Shown: positions 37,405 through 46,463 of the stretch, piece after piece
Position numbering within the stretch: position 1 is the stretch's first letter
How the letters are laid out: each line of letters starts with the position of its first letter
NCBI GenBank assembly: GCA_028717805.1
Contig: JAQUNC010000013.1
Location: 1 to 49,025, forward strand
Length of the DNA stretch: 49,025 bases
Direction: 5' to 3'
DNA from: Atribacterota bacterium
Lineage (GTDB): Bacteria; Atribacterota; Phoenicimicrobiia; Phoenicimicrobiales; Stramentimicrobiaceae
Translations under genes and position numbers: made by a program
Notes under the pieces: model-generated
What the model was told of the DNA's origin: nothing
What the model saw: only the letters and a program-made list of their open reading frames with translations
Database searches by the model: none

Positions 37405-38281
37405 TTATTTGTTACCATTAACAATCTTTTTCTCTGGAATTTTTTGGTCAGCGATATCCTTTGCGGTTATGCCGGGATAGTAATATCTTCCATCTTTGCG
37501 TATATAATTTTTAACTAGAATGGATTGTTCGGGACAAAATTTAAAACAAGCATAGCAGTAGTAACACCTGACATTATCTTGCCATAATGGTTTATCATTG
37601 GTTATTCTAATTTTTTTTGAAGGACATACACTTTCACATACTCCACAACCTGTACATGTTGTATCAGTATAAAACCTATTTTGTCATCAAGACGTTCAAT
37701 ATACCATTGTAGTGGCAATTGTAAATATTTACTAATCATTTCAACTAAAGCATTAGTAGATTTTGAGTTACTTTTACCAACATTCTTTTCTTTGTTGATG
37801 ATTGCCTTAACCACTATCTCCAATTCTTTTTGCACATTCTCTTCCAAAGCTATAATATTCTTATCTGTTATGGTATCTACCCAGTTCTGGTCAATTCTAA
37901 ACGATGGCTGTAATCCCTTAGGGGAATTGGATGCCGTTTTTAAGGTATAATAAAAATCTAATTTTTTACCTCTATTTGCCAGTAACCTTTCCAGGTAATA
38001 ATCTACGTTCCCCAGGTAACCACAATTAGTAGTAATAGCAAAAAAATATTGCTCAGGTTTAAAATCAATTTTCTTAATAAACTCTCTTACTGGAATGGGC
38101 GTTGAGTTAAGATAGACCGGAAATATGAGGCCAATTATATCTCCTTTCATTTCAATGATTTCTTCATTCAAAAGACTTAATAATGGTATTATAGTAGCAT
38201 CAGGGATTCGCTTTTGAATTTCTTGGGCAAAAGAAATGAATTACCCGTTCCTGAAAAATAACAAATTTCTACTTTACTCAT
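37405..38281 (-). pseudogene. EFR1-type flavodoxin-ferredoxin, broken by two frameshifts
   Basis: From ATG 38281 the sequence encodes a flavodoxin-like start (KVEICYFSGTGNS), then loses one base. The main frame then runs through the flavodoxin domain (QEIQKRIPDATIIPLLSL to about 37680). A second one-base loss in a T run (near 37675) throws the ferredoxin part out of frame. That part is clearly present: CTGCGVCESVCPS and CYYCYACFKFCP, two [4Fe-4S] cluster motifs. Restoring two bases would give a full protein of about 290 aa. Both lesions are single-base losses, one in a homopolymer, so sequencing error should be excluded. It converges on the Na/Pi cotransporter gene. Confidence 0.85.
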
Positions 38282-39286
38282 ACAAATAACCCCTTTTTTC
38301 TTTGAATTAAATAGTCTTAAGAAAAACTATTATTGATAATTCTAATGAAAAATCATAAAAAATGAATTTTGCTAACATAGGGATATTTTTTTATTATCAG
38401 AAAATGGGAAATTATTTCCATTTCATTGAGCTAGTATAATAGTGTTTGTCCATTACTACCTTTTACCTATTTCTCTTCATAAAAAACTCTCTTGTTTTTT
38501 CATTTTTTCAAAAACAACAATGTCAAAAGAACAATGAATCATACAATCACTGATGAACTTCATTCGGTAAGAATATCTAATTGGTTAAAACTATTTTTAT
38601 ATATTTAAAGATATTGTTATTTGTTTCTTGAGAACATCTTCCCAGATATTCAATACCAATGGAAATCTCGCCTATATTAAAATAAGTCTTTCCCAGTTAT
38701 CTATAATTCATTCTTTTCTCCTTATAGTTTTCTTTTTATCTGACTAGCAACATGAGCAGAAATAGTGCCTTAGCTAAGACAATTGATAATTGGGAAATTG
38801 GTCAGTTATGAATCAAATAACTAAATATTTTTTAATCACATGCCTCCCATATCTCCTAACTGGTTGAAATATTATCACATTACAGATAATTCTTTGCTGG
38901 ATTACTGATTTATTTTTTGCATCATCTTCTCCTTTTAGCTGTTGAGATGATAATTACAGTTTCCACTGTTTGCTTCTTTTTATCATTATTCTTAGTTTCA
39001 ACTAAATGTCTTATCATTATAATAAAAGCAAATTATATTAATATTTCAATGATTCTGGCTTAAGTAATGACGACTACTTATCTAAAAGACTGGATTATTA
39101 TCTTTATTATAGTATTTAATACCAATAAATTAGATACCATATAAAAATAAAAACTTTTATTAAAGAAAAGTCCCTCAGATGATACTTAGAGGCTAGGATA
39201 GCCAGTTTCCCTAATTGAAAATAATTACTGCTAGGACAAATACACAACAAAAAAGTTCATTCATTGATTAAATAATTATTATTAAT
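38282..39286. other. Roughly 1 kb gene-free region
   Basis: 1005 nt of AT-rich sequence between the EFR1 relic and an OmpA-domain gene. I found no ORF of plausible composition with a ribosome binding site, no RNA gene, no tandem repeats and no mobile-element ends. A frame around 38740-38780 on the minus strand ends in a charged SAHVASQIKRKL-like tail and may be the last scrap of a lost gene. Confidence 0.5.
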
Positions 39287-40144
39287 CTACATCTTGACCA
39301 ATTCTACCCGACGATTTTTTGCCCTGCCTTCCTCAGTGTCATTGGAAGACACCGGCTGTGATTCACCATATCCTTTGGATAGAAGTCTTTCTGAACTAAT
39401 TCCGAATAATTGTAAATATTGAAGTACAGTATTAGCCCTTTTATCTGATAGGGTTAAATTATATGCTTCTTCTCCTTCATTATCGGTATGACCCTGTATC
39501 TCAACCTTTAATTCAGGATTTTGCAATAGTAATGTAACGATATGCTGCAACTGTTTATCAGATTCCTGTTTTAAGGTAGTCTTGTCATAGTCAAACAGGA
39601 TATCATATAGTATTATTCTACCTTCACTGTCCAATACTTCTTTTAATTCAGCAGGACCGAAGGTAAGGGATTTTTTAAAACCTTCTTCATCTATAATAAC
39701 CAATTCCTGCTGGCCTAATCCCGCATTACCGCTAACCCGGCACCAGGTAATTCCTCCATCATCCCTGGGTATGGTCAGAACCATCTGTCCCTGGTCCTCA
39801 AAGACGATCTTGCCGCCTCTTTCCAGGGCTGCAGCTTTATAATTTTCAAAAAACTCTAATTTTGATATATTCCGTACTCTTTCTCCGGAAGGTGTGCGAA
39901 CTTCATATAACAGTTGCCATTTTTTACCCTTAATCTCTACCTCTTCCCTCTTTTGGGTCTGTGCATTTGTGACATAAAATTTGTAAGAATCAAAATTAGC
40001 ATATTTAGACATATTCTCCGCCAATACTGAACCGGGGAAAGGTCGGATAAAGGGATGTTCAGGTATATCAGCAGCAGAAGCAGGTATGGTTGTTATAAGC
40101 AGGAAAAGAGTAATAAAAAATAGTAATAGCCTTAAATATTTCAT
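39287..40144 (-). CDS. Secreted OmpA-C-domain protein, 285 aa
   Basis: Signal peptide with likely cleavage after ASA (about residue 24). A domain of about 150 residues follows, with HPFIRPFPGSVLAENMSKY and KWQLLYEV, resembling the N-terminal part of DUF4892-type OmpA proteins. A C-terminal OmpA domain (about 185-285) carries LFDYDKTTLK, IQGHTDNEGE and the end AKNRRVELVKM. It is probably periplasmic or outer-membrane-associated and peptidoglycan-binding. Its OmpA domain parallels that of the 408-aa protein 7 kb away, but the N-terminal domains differ. GGAGG precedes the ATG. Confidence 0.88.
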   Translation of the reverse strand: MKYLRLLLFFITLFLLITTIPASAADIPEHPFIRPFPGSVLAENMSKYANFDSYKFYVTNAQTQKREEVEIKGKKWQLLYEVRTPSGERVRNISKLEFFENYKAAALERGGKIVFEDQGQMVLTIPRDDGGITWCRVSGNAGLGQQELVIIDEEGFKKSLTFGPAELKEVLDSEGRIILYDILFDYDKTTLKQESDKQLQHIVTLLLQNPELKVEIQGHTDNEGEEAYNLTLSDKRANTVLQYLQLFGISSERLLSKGYGESQPVSSNDTEEGRAKNRRVELVKM

Positions 40145-40346
40145 TATTTAACCTCCAAAGATTATTTTAAAACACAATACCTTGTTTAAAAATTCATTGT
40201 AAAATTTTGGATAAATTAACCCCCTCTCTTTCCATGAAACGCACATGAAATATTATATGTTATTCTTAGCCTATCTTTTCTGAAATACTTTTAACTTATC
40301 TTTATTTAAGTTCTTAAGTCGGAAAAATTAAGTTATGTGATTTTTA

Positions 40347-41114
40347 TCACTTTTCAGCAATAACGAGCATTTCAAAATCTTCGGTAGTTAATTTGTCATT
40401 TCGCGAATAAGCCCCTAATTTTGCCCCAAAAATATCAATTTTTTGATAACCAAGACATTTTAACAGCCAGGTAATTTCACTTGGAACATAATATCTTTCA
40501 TTACTTTTGATAGTTTTCTTGTGACCATCATCATCTTCGATTTCAGTAATATTGTAATCGCGAAAAGTCATTAAATCAAAGGTATTGCTATGGTAGATGA
40601 CATTCTCCTCTTCGGCAGTGGAAGCGCAAAGCTGTTTAATCGAATGGTATAATGGGAATAATCCATTTAACGTAGTAAAAATAAATTTAGCTTTACTTTT
40701 CAATACCCTGATAACATTCTGAAGTATTTCATAATTCATCTCATCAGTTTCCATCAGAGGGAAACCGCCCTCACAAAGCATGATTGCCACATCATAGCAA
40801 GTATCTAAATGAAGATCCCTGGCATCCTGCTGCTGAAAAGCAATTACGACACAATTAGCATTTGCTTTTTCTCTTGCCCTTTTTAATTGGGATTCGGATA
40901 AGTCTATCCCGGTAATATTGTATCCTCTTTTAGCTAATTCGACAGAATGTCTTCCAGTTCCGCATCCTACATCCAATATTTTTAAAGATTTATTATACCC
41001 TAGTTCCTGTTCGATAAAATCGCATTCACCAATTGTTCCCTGGGTAAAACACTCTTTATCATATTTTTCCGCATAATTCTCAAATAATTTTTCATACCAT
41101 TGTCTTTTGATCAT
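40347..41114 (-). CDS. Class I SAM-dependent methyltransferase
   Basis: A 255-aa Rossmann-fold methyltransferase. Motif I is LDVGCGTGRHS (47-57). A downstream acidic residue in GIDLSESQL would bind the ribose hydroxyls, and QQQDARDL forms the motif II region. The substrate is not identifiable; small-molecule and ubiquinone-type methyltransferases share the pattern. No clear Shine-Dalgarno precedes the ATG. It lies downstream of the duplicated membrane protein gene with about 100 nt between, and ends in TGA-TAA. Confidence 0.85.
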   Translation of the reverse strand: MIKRQWYEKLFENYAEKYDKECFTQGTIGECDFIEQELGYNKSLKILDVGCGTGRHSVELAKRGYNITGIDLSESQLKRAREKANANCVVIAFQQQDARDLHLDTCYDVAIMLCEGGFPLMETDEMNYEILQNVIRVLKSKAKFIFTTLNGLFPLYHSIKQLCASTAEEENVIYHSNTFDLMTFRDYNITEIEDDDGHKKTIKSNERYYVPSEITWLLKCLGYQKIDIFGAKLGAYSRNDKLTTEDFEMLVIAEK

Positions 41115-41215
41115 ATTTTTGCGCTTTTACCTGTTTTATTTTCATGTAATTTACTTATTCTATTAAATTTAGCAAATATCTTTTATGTCCTACATTATCA
41201 AGTAATATTTCCATA

Positions 41216-42421
41216 CTATTCAGTCTCACTGATGACCTCATTATTTTCTATCCTGTCTAAGAGAATCAGGATATTAAAAAGGTATAAAAGAACACATCCA
41301 TTGGCAGATAGAACCACCCCAACAATCAATCCAGGAATGAGATTGGAAATAAGCATGGAAGTTCCAAAAAGAATTGATAGTAAAGCCAAAGCCAGCTGGG
41401 CTGTAAAGAGCTTTACTAAAATCGGGGGTGTGGAATGATATAATTCCGTTGGTTTTTTCCAAAGAGGAACAAGTAATTTTCTTAATGAAATTATTCCACC
41501 AATAATATTAAGTAAACCAACAAGTATAGTCAACTGGTAAACTAAAATCCCCGGAATAATACAGGATATTATTCCTAAAGAGGCAAACAAAAAACCCAGC
41601 AAAATCATCACCCAGGTACGGGGAAAAACACCAATTGGCGTATTACCAAGGGATAACATCTGGATAGCAAAAATGACCATCAGCAGTCCCAGCTGGGCGT
41701 TGGCAGAAAAAGGGAACAATCCTAAGCTGACCGGAATCAAAAACAATCCCAGCAATAACATAAAAATGCTCAATAATAATATCATGGCTTTGTCAGTAGA
41801 AAGCTCTACACTTCCCTTCTTATTATTTTCTGCTTCTGGGAATTGGAGATAAATTACTCTCAAGATACAGGCAAGGTATGCAATCGCCAGTCCATATATG
41901 AAAACTATAACTGCTGTTGTTTTTGTGGTAATCAGAGAGGGGTTCAATACCAGAATGCCAATCAGTATTGACAACAAATAAACAGACCCACACCCTATGA
42001 TTAACTGATGAAAAATCCCACCATATTTAACCCAGGTTTGATATTTTTCTTTAGAAAAAAATTGTAAAAGCAAACAAAATCCGCCCAGACCAAAACAGAT
42101 AAAAAGCAGGATACGGGGAGCCTGCCCTAAAAGACCTGGAATAAAACAGGTAATAACACCTAATGCCGCAATGAATAAACCTATCATTATTAAAAAATTT
42201 GACCTGCCTGCTTCTCCAAAAGGGGTTTTCCCCAATGTTATCATCTGTAAAGAGAATAGAACCAAAAATAATCCATACAGGCCATTTTCATGGTAAGGGA
42301 GCATACCCATAGAAACCGGAAAAAGTAATATCCCGGTAATCAGCGAAACCAATCCTGCAACAAGCAGGATAACTACCTCCAGCGGAATATCCACTTCTTT
42401 TAAGGTATTGTATTTTAACAT
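41216..42421 (-). CDS. Polytopic membrane protein with an internal tandem duplication
   Basis: A 401-aa protein with about twelve membrane segments. The halves repeat each other: residues about 25-95 (LFPVSMGMLPYHENG, QMITLGKTPFG, GVITCFIPGLL) align with about 222-292 (LIPVSLGLFPFSANA, QMLSLGNTPIG, GIISCIIPGIL). No transporter family is recognised. It is the last gene of an operon with the ADC-like and SDR genes (36 nt after the SDR stop) and so may act with them. A decayed second copy lies at about 45.9-46.3 kb. GAGGG precedes the ATG. Confidence 0.75.
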   Translation of the reverse strand: MLKYNTLKEVDIPLEVVILLVAGLVSLITGILLFPVSMGMLPYHENGLYGLFLVLFSLQMITLGKTPFGEAGRSNFLIMIGLFIAALGVITCFIPGLLGQAPRILLFICFGLGGFCLLLQFFSKEKYQTWVKYGGIFHQLIIGCGSVYLLSILIGILVLNPSLITTKTTAVIVFIYGLAIAYLACILRVIYLQFPEAENNKKGSVELSTDKAMILLLSIFMLLLGLFLIPVSLGLFPFSANAQLGLLMVIFAIQMLSLGNTPIGVFPRTWVMILLGFLFASLGIISCIIPGILVYQLTILVGLLNIIGGIISLRKLLVPLWKKPTELYHSTPPILVKLFTAQLALALLSILFGTSMLISNLIPGLIVGVVLSANGCVLLYLFNILILLDRIENNEVISETE

Positions 42422-42457
42422 TTCTTACCCTCAACCTTCAATCAATATTTCCTGAAA

Positions 42458-43261
42458 CTAATAGTAAGTCCCTTTGGTACGATAGTTTTCACGCCGCTCT
42501 GCAGCAAGTTTCCGGGCAAAATGATTAAATTCTGCTCTATTTTCCCGATATAAAATATCAACATTACGCATAGTCTGAGGGAAGATAATTATCAGTGATT
42601 TTTTCTCTAATTCCTGAAAAATATAATCTACCGCCTCTTTGACTGTAATTGCATCTGGTGGAGGCGTATTTCCAAAAATTCCGGTTTTTACATTGCCGGG
42701 ACAAAATACACTGAACTGTACTCCTTCTGTTTCCAGTTCATATTGCAAGGACTCAGTCATGGATATGACTGCACTTTTGGAAGCAGCATAGACTGCCTGG
42801 TAAGGCACAGGAACACGTCCGGTAATCGAGGCAGTATTGACAATATGCCCAAATCCCTGTTCCCGCATAATAGGTATTGCAGTATAGGTACCATAAATAA
42901 TCCCCATCAGATTGATGTCAATAACAGTTTTCCAAATTTCAAAGGTAACTTTCTCTGTAGGTAAAGTCACCCCTATTCCAGCATTGTTGAAGACAAAATC
43001 CAAATGTCCATTAAAATCCCTGGCTTTACTAATCAGGTTCTCAATCTGTTCTAATTTAGTCACATCAGTTATTACAGAATAGACTTTACCAGGATAATCC
43101 TTATTGAGGCGTTTAATCTCTCTGGCAAGGTTTTCTTGATTCAAATCACCCATAAATACTGCGCTGGCTCCCGTTGCCGGTAAATTTTCAGTTAAACCCA
43201 GTCCAATCCCAGAAGCAGCCCCTGTCACCACTGCTACTTTATTCTCAAAATATTCAGCCAT
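42458..43261 (-). CDS. Short-chain dehydrogenase/reductase (SDR)
   Basis: A 267-aa classical SDR. It has the cofactor motif TGAASGIG (13-20), NNAG (92-95), N117, and catalytic S145, Y158 and K162 (YAASK). D39 after the second beta-strand leans toward NAD(H), though this is uncertain. The start is ATG 43261, with AAGGAG six nt upstream. The longer ORF from 43318 would overlap the preceding gene and lacks family support. It lies 28 nt after the ADC-like gene, so the two are probably translated from one mRNA. Confidence 0.92.
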   Translation of the reverse strand: MAEYFENKVAVVTGAASGIGLGLTENLPATGASAVFMGDLNQENLAREIKRLNKDYPGKVYSVITDVTKLEQIENLISKARDFNGHLDFVFNNAGIGVTLPTEKVTFEIWKTVIDINLMGIIYGTYTAIPIMREQGFGHIVNTASITGRVPVPYQAVYAASKSAVISMTESLQYELETEGVQFSVFCPGNVKTGIFGNTPPPDAITVKEAVDYIFQELEKKSLIIIFPQTMRNVDILYRENRAEFNHFARKLAAERRENYRTKGTYY

Positions 43262-43289
43262 TTCTTTCTCCTTTTCTCTATCTGTATTG

Positions 43290-44090
43290 TTAAGGTAAAA
43301 TCTTAGAATCCCCAACATTAAGCTGGGCTGACCCTTTTAATATCATTGCATTGGCATACCTTACAATTGGTAATTCAGCCAGGGCTTTAATAATATGCCA
43401 TTGCATAGGATTTTCTTCTTTTACAAGCTGGTTCCATTGTATATTACCATCCCCTATCCAGCCTTGAATGAAGGTCGCTTCTTGAGGATAGAGAGTGGCA
43501 TGGCTTAGAGTAGCTCCACCTTTACCCAGGTTAGGTAAATAACGCCAGCCAAATAGATTTATTTTGGGGTTTTCATTTAACTTTTCAATGTCAGCCTTTG
43601 CTAATTCTGCCTTCTTATAAAAATCCATCTTTAGAAAAGTATTGCTTTCATAACTGGCAGTAGTAAACCAATGATCATTCAGATAACGTTCATTGGCAAT
43701 ATCGGCAAATATTTTGGGAACCCCATCCTCTTCCCGTCCTCCGATAATTGGACAGGTTTTATTTTCCCATACAACCAGAGCATATTCTCCTGTAAGACCT
43801 TCAGAGCTACCTGTATATTTTACCGGTGCTGTAACCTGGATGAGCCGGTATTCTCCACCCGCCATCCAATCCACATCCCGACAGTTACTATACTGTACAT
43901 TAACCAGAGGTTTAAGCAAGTCAAACTCCTCAGGAATGTATTGCAATAATACTTCCGGTTTGGTTTCATACTGTATGACAATATTGGTTATATCATTATA
44001 TTTAACTCTTACTGGATAAAACTGATACCCTCCAAAATGAGCAGGCATTTTGTAGACAAAACCATCTTGAAATTGAAACTTTCCTTTCAT
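43290..44090 (-). CDS. Acetoacetate decarboxylase-like protein
   Basis: A 266-aa protein of the acetoacetate decarboxylase (ADC) family, recognised from VNVQYSNCRDVDW, GLTGEYALVVWENKT and GREEDGVPKIFADI. K126 is at the place of the Schiff-base lysine, but the next residue is Ile. As I recall the clostridial enzyme, it has two adjacent lysines there, so decarboxylase activity is uncertain. First gene of an operon with an SDR and a duplicated membrane protein. A GEMM-I riboswitch lies about 350 nt upstream, with a simple hairpin (about 44401-44433) and no coding sequence between. AGGGGGAAAT precedes the ATG. Confidence 0.88.
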   Translation of the reverse strand: MKGKFQFQDGFVYKMPAHFGGYQFYPVRVKYNDITNIVIQYETKPEVLLQYIPEEFDLLKPLVNVQYSNCRDVDWMAGGEYRLIQVTAPVKYTGSSEGLTGEYALVVWENKTCPIIGGREEDGVPKIFADIANERYLNDHWFTTASYESNTFLKMDFYKKAELAKADIEKLNENPKINLFGWRYLPNLGKGGATLSHATLYPQEATFIQGWIGDGNIQWNQLVKEENPMQWHIIKALAELPIVRYANAMILKGSAQLNVGDSKILP

Positions 44091-44440
44091 TATTTCCCCC
44101 TATTTATCAAAAATGAAAAATGTATAATAATGTTTTTCGAACTGATATCATCATTTGGACTTTTAAACTGTTAGCAAAAATATTAAAGCAATTTAACTAA
44201 AGGTTTATTTATCATCTTGGCATATTTTATCTTTTTTGCCTGTCATCACCTTCTTTAGTTTTATTGGAGAAAACAAACCGTCCATGTTCTTGTTAGAGGT
44301 ATTTTAAAAAATCTAAAATACTATTTTTTAAAAAATATGTTATCATGTAAGGGCCATAATCCATTATTTTTTGAAAGTTCAATTCAGGATTATTTGTACC
44401 TGCTGATTGCTTATTTTTAGGCAAAATAATCAGCTAGCTT

Positions 44441-44560
44441 ATAATGAAGGCAGAAAGCAGGCAGTCCGGCCGTCCCAAAAGGGGAAACTCATTGAGTTGG
44501 GATCCGTAACTTTGTGTCCCATTCTTGCGAATGGTAAACCTTTATCGGCTTAGAGCTTTA
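44441..44560 (-). promoter_or_regulatory. GEMM-I (cyclic di-GMP-I type) riboswitch
   Basis: On the minus strand a perfect CCATTC-GCAA-GAATGG hairpin with a GNRA tetraloop is followed by GGACACAAAG (the conserved CAAAG linker). A second stem (CCCAACTC with GAGT..GGG) and the 3' module ACGGCCGGACTGCC come next. This order and these sequences match the GEMM-I class. AAAGC and GCTTT can close the outer stem. It faces the ADC-like/SDR/membrane operon. Whether the ligand is cyclic di-GMP or cGAMP cannot be decided from my reading. Neither the 44561-44799 stretch nor 44091-44440 holds a supported gene. Confidence 0.85.
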
Positions 44561-44799
44561 ATTTAGAATAGAAAAAATATTTATTTTTTTATATATTATT
44601 ATTTATTATATATTTTTAATTATAATTATATTTTTTTCTTACTGTCAATATATTTTATGTAAAAAATACAGTGTCTTACATAGGTATTAATTTTTGTAAT
44701 TCTTAAAGAAAAGAAACAAGAAACGCATCAAGGACATCTTTGCCTTATAATGAATTAAAGGAAAGCAAAATAAATAATCAATATAGAAATATTGATTTA

Positions 44800-45630
44800 C
44801 TAATCGGAAGGTGGCTGACAGTCAAGACACCAATATATTGCACCACCCAGATAAGAAGTCTTTTTAATAACAGCTCCACATACCGGACACGGCTTCCCGA
44901 CGGTATTTTTACTGAGTATTGTCCTATACCCGCCTGCTTTTCCAAATAAATCTTTTTCGGTGTCACGTCCTCCAAGCCTCGTCATTTCCGCCAAAGTATC
45001 TTTGATTGAACTGAACAAACCGGTATATTCTTTTTCCGTGATTGACTTCATTTTCCGCCTGGGATGAATGCCGGCATAAAAGAGGATATCCTGCAGTACA
45101 CCGTTACCCAGGCCAGGGATACGCTGCCCGGTAGCAAGAAAGGCTTTGGCTGAGAGTTTACCAAGTGCTTCAGTATACAATGAATGAAAGTAGGTTTTGT
45201 CAAAATCATCACTAAGCGGGTTGGGTTTTTCTTTAGCAATGAGATAGTATTTGTTGTCATAGGTTCCCTTCCTGAATGCCAGGACGGTTCCATACATCTG
45301 AACTGAACAAACTAAAGTGCTCTTATCATCAAATTCGAGTAAAAGCTGGTGTTTTGTTGAGGTTTTACTTGAATTATCATAATAACGAAGGTTAGCTCCA
45401 TCACCGAGAACAATCCGGCGGTCACCGGCAGAAATCTCAATCATTGCCCCCATACCGATGCTGTTTCCTATGACTTGTCCGATAAGCAGTGCATGATAAC
45501 CGGCAGGGTCGCCATGATAGAAAGCAAACTTGTGTGGCGAAGCATTGGCAATCACTTTGTAAATTGTTTTTCCCGGTACTGTTTCGTTAAGCTGTCTGGC
45601 AATGGTCATACTCTCTGGTATCTCCAGCAT
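44800..45630 (-). CDS. Fpg/Nei-family DNA glycosylase-like protein lacking the catalytic proline
   Basis: 276 aa with the full Fpg/Nei layout: N-terminal beta domain, helix-two-turn-helix (RIPGLGNGVLQDILF) and a C-terminal zinc finger (CPVC and CLDC). The N-terminus is MLEIPES, so residue 2, the proline nucleophile of MPELPE-type enzymes, is leucine. Glu3 is retained. It resembles a known bacterial side branch with this substitution, and its biochemical activity is uncertain. By eye its GC content is clearly higher than that of its neighbours, which would fit recent transfer. It lies between the GEMM-I riboswitch and the membrane-protein relic. Confidence 0.88.
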   Translation of the reverse strand: MLEIPESMTIARQLNETVPGKTIYKVIANASPHKFAFYHGDPAGYHALLIGQVIGNSIGMGAMIEISAGDRRIVLGDGANLRYYDNSSKTSTKHQLLLEFDDKSTLVCSVQMYGTVLAFRKGTYDNKYYLIAKEKPNPLSDDFDKTYFHSLYTEALGKLSAKAFLATGQRIPGLGNGVLQDILFYAGIHPRRKMKSITEKEYTGLFSSIKDTLAEMTRLGGRDTEKDLFGKAGGYRTILSKNTVGKPCPVCGAVIKKTSYLGGAIYWCLDCQPPSD

Positions 45631-45899
45631 TGTATTAAAACCTCCTAATACTGATAATTAATAAATATTAATCTGATTATATCAAAAATCTTCTTCACTA
45701 ATGTGTATGATACGAATAGAAATCTAATATTTAATTTATCTATCTAACCAATGTGAAAAACTTGTCTCTGTATTTATTCTTTACTCTTCTTATTCGTTAT
45801 TTATATAAGTAAATTATAAAACCTAAATATAATATCTTCCCCAAATTTAAACTCTCAAGCTAATTTTCTCAAGAATCCTGTCTCTGATCTACTTGCCTG

Positions 45900-46260
45900 A
45901 AAATCATTACCAACGATTAATCCAGGAATGAGATTAGCAATAAGTAAAGATGATCCAAAAAGAATTGACAGTAATCCCAAAGTTAGCTGTGCTGTAAAAA
46001 GCTTCACTAAGACTGGAGAGTGGAGCTATGCGGTTGTATCGATTTTTTTAGAATAGTAATAAGAAATTTCCCTAACGAAATCATACCACCAATACTATTA
46101 GGCACCCCAACGAATACGATTAACTGCAAAACTAGAATTCCCGGGATAAGACAAAATATAATTCCCAAAGAAGCAAATAGTAGTCCCAGTAAAATCAGGA
46201 GCTAGATGCGAGAGAAAGCGTCTAAGGGGGGAGTATTTCCTTGCTCAGCTTTGAGCTTCT
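45900..46260 (-). pseudogene. Relic of a second copy of the duplicated membrane protein gene
   Basis: This stretch aligns along its length with 41310-41640, part of the intact 401-aa gene. Shared blocks include aatccaggaatgagatt, aaaaagaattga and matching Pro-Gly loop codons (IIPGIL). Many substitutions, indels and stops remove any long frame. It covers only part of the second half of the protein. The rest of the 833-nt gap 45631-46463 has no supported gene. Confidence 0.75.
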
Positions 46261-46463
46261 ATATACACTAAATATTCCCTATTCTTTTCTTATTAATTGT
46301 TATCTTTTTTATGTTTAATAAATAACTCTTTTTCCCCTTGCTGTCAATTAAATTCATTAATAACGATAGCAAGAAATCTTATAGTCTAACCAATATTTTC
46401 TATTCTTGAAGTGCTTTTCATTTACTTGGAATCATAAGAAGTAAAAACATTATTTAGTTTGTC

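Noticed and set aside
44280-44370. 23-codon minus-strand ORF starting MDYGPYMITYF between the riboswitch and the ADC-like gene
   Set aside because: No ribosome binding site and no recognisable relative; AT-rich sequence makes such short ORFs likely by chance.
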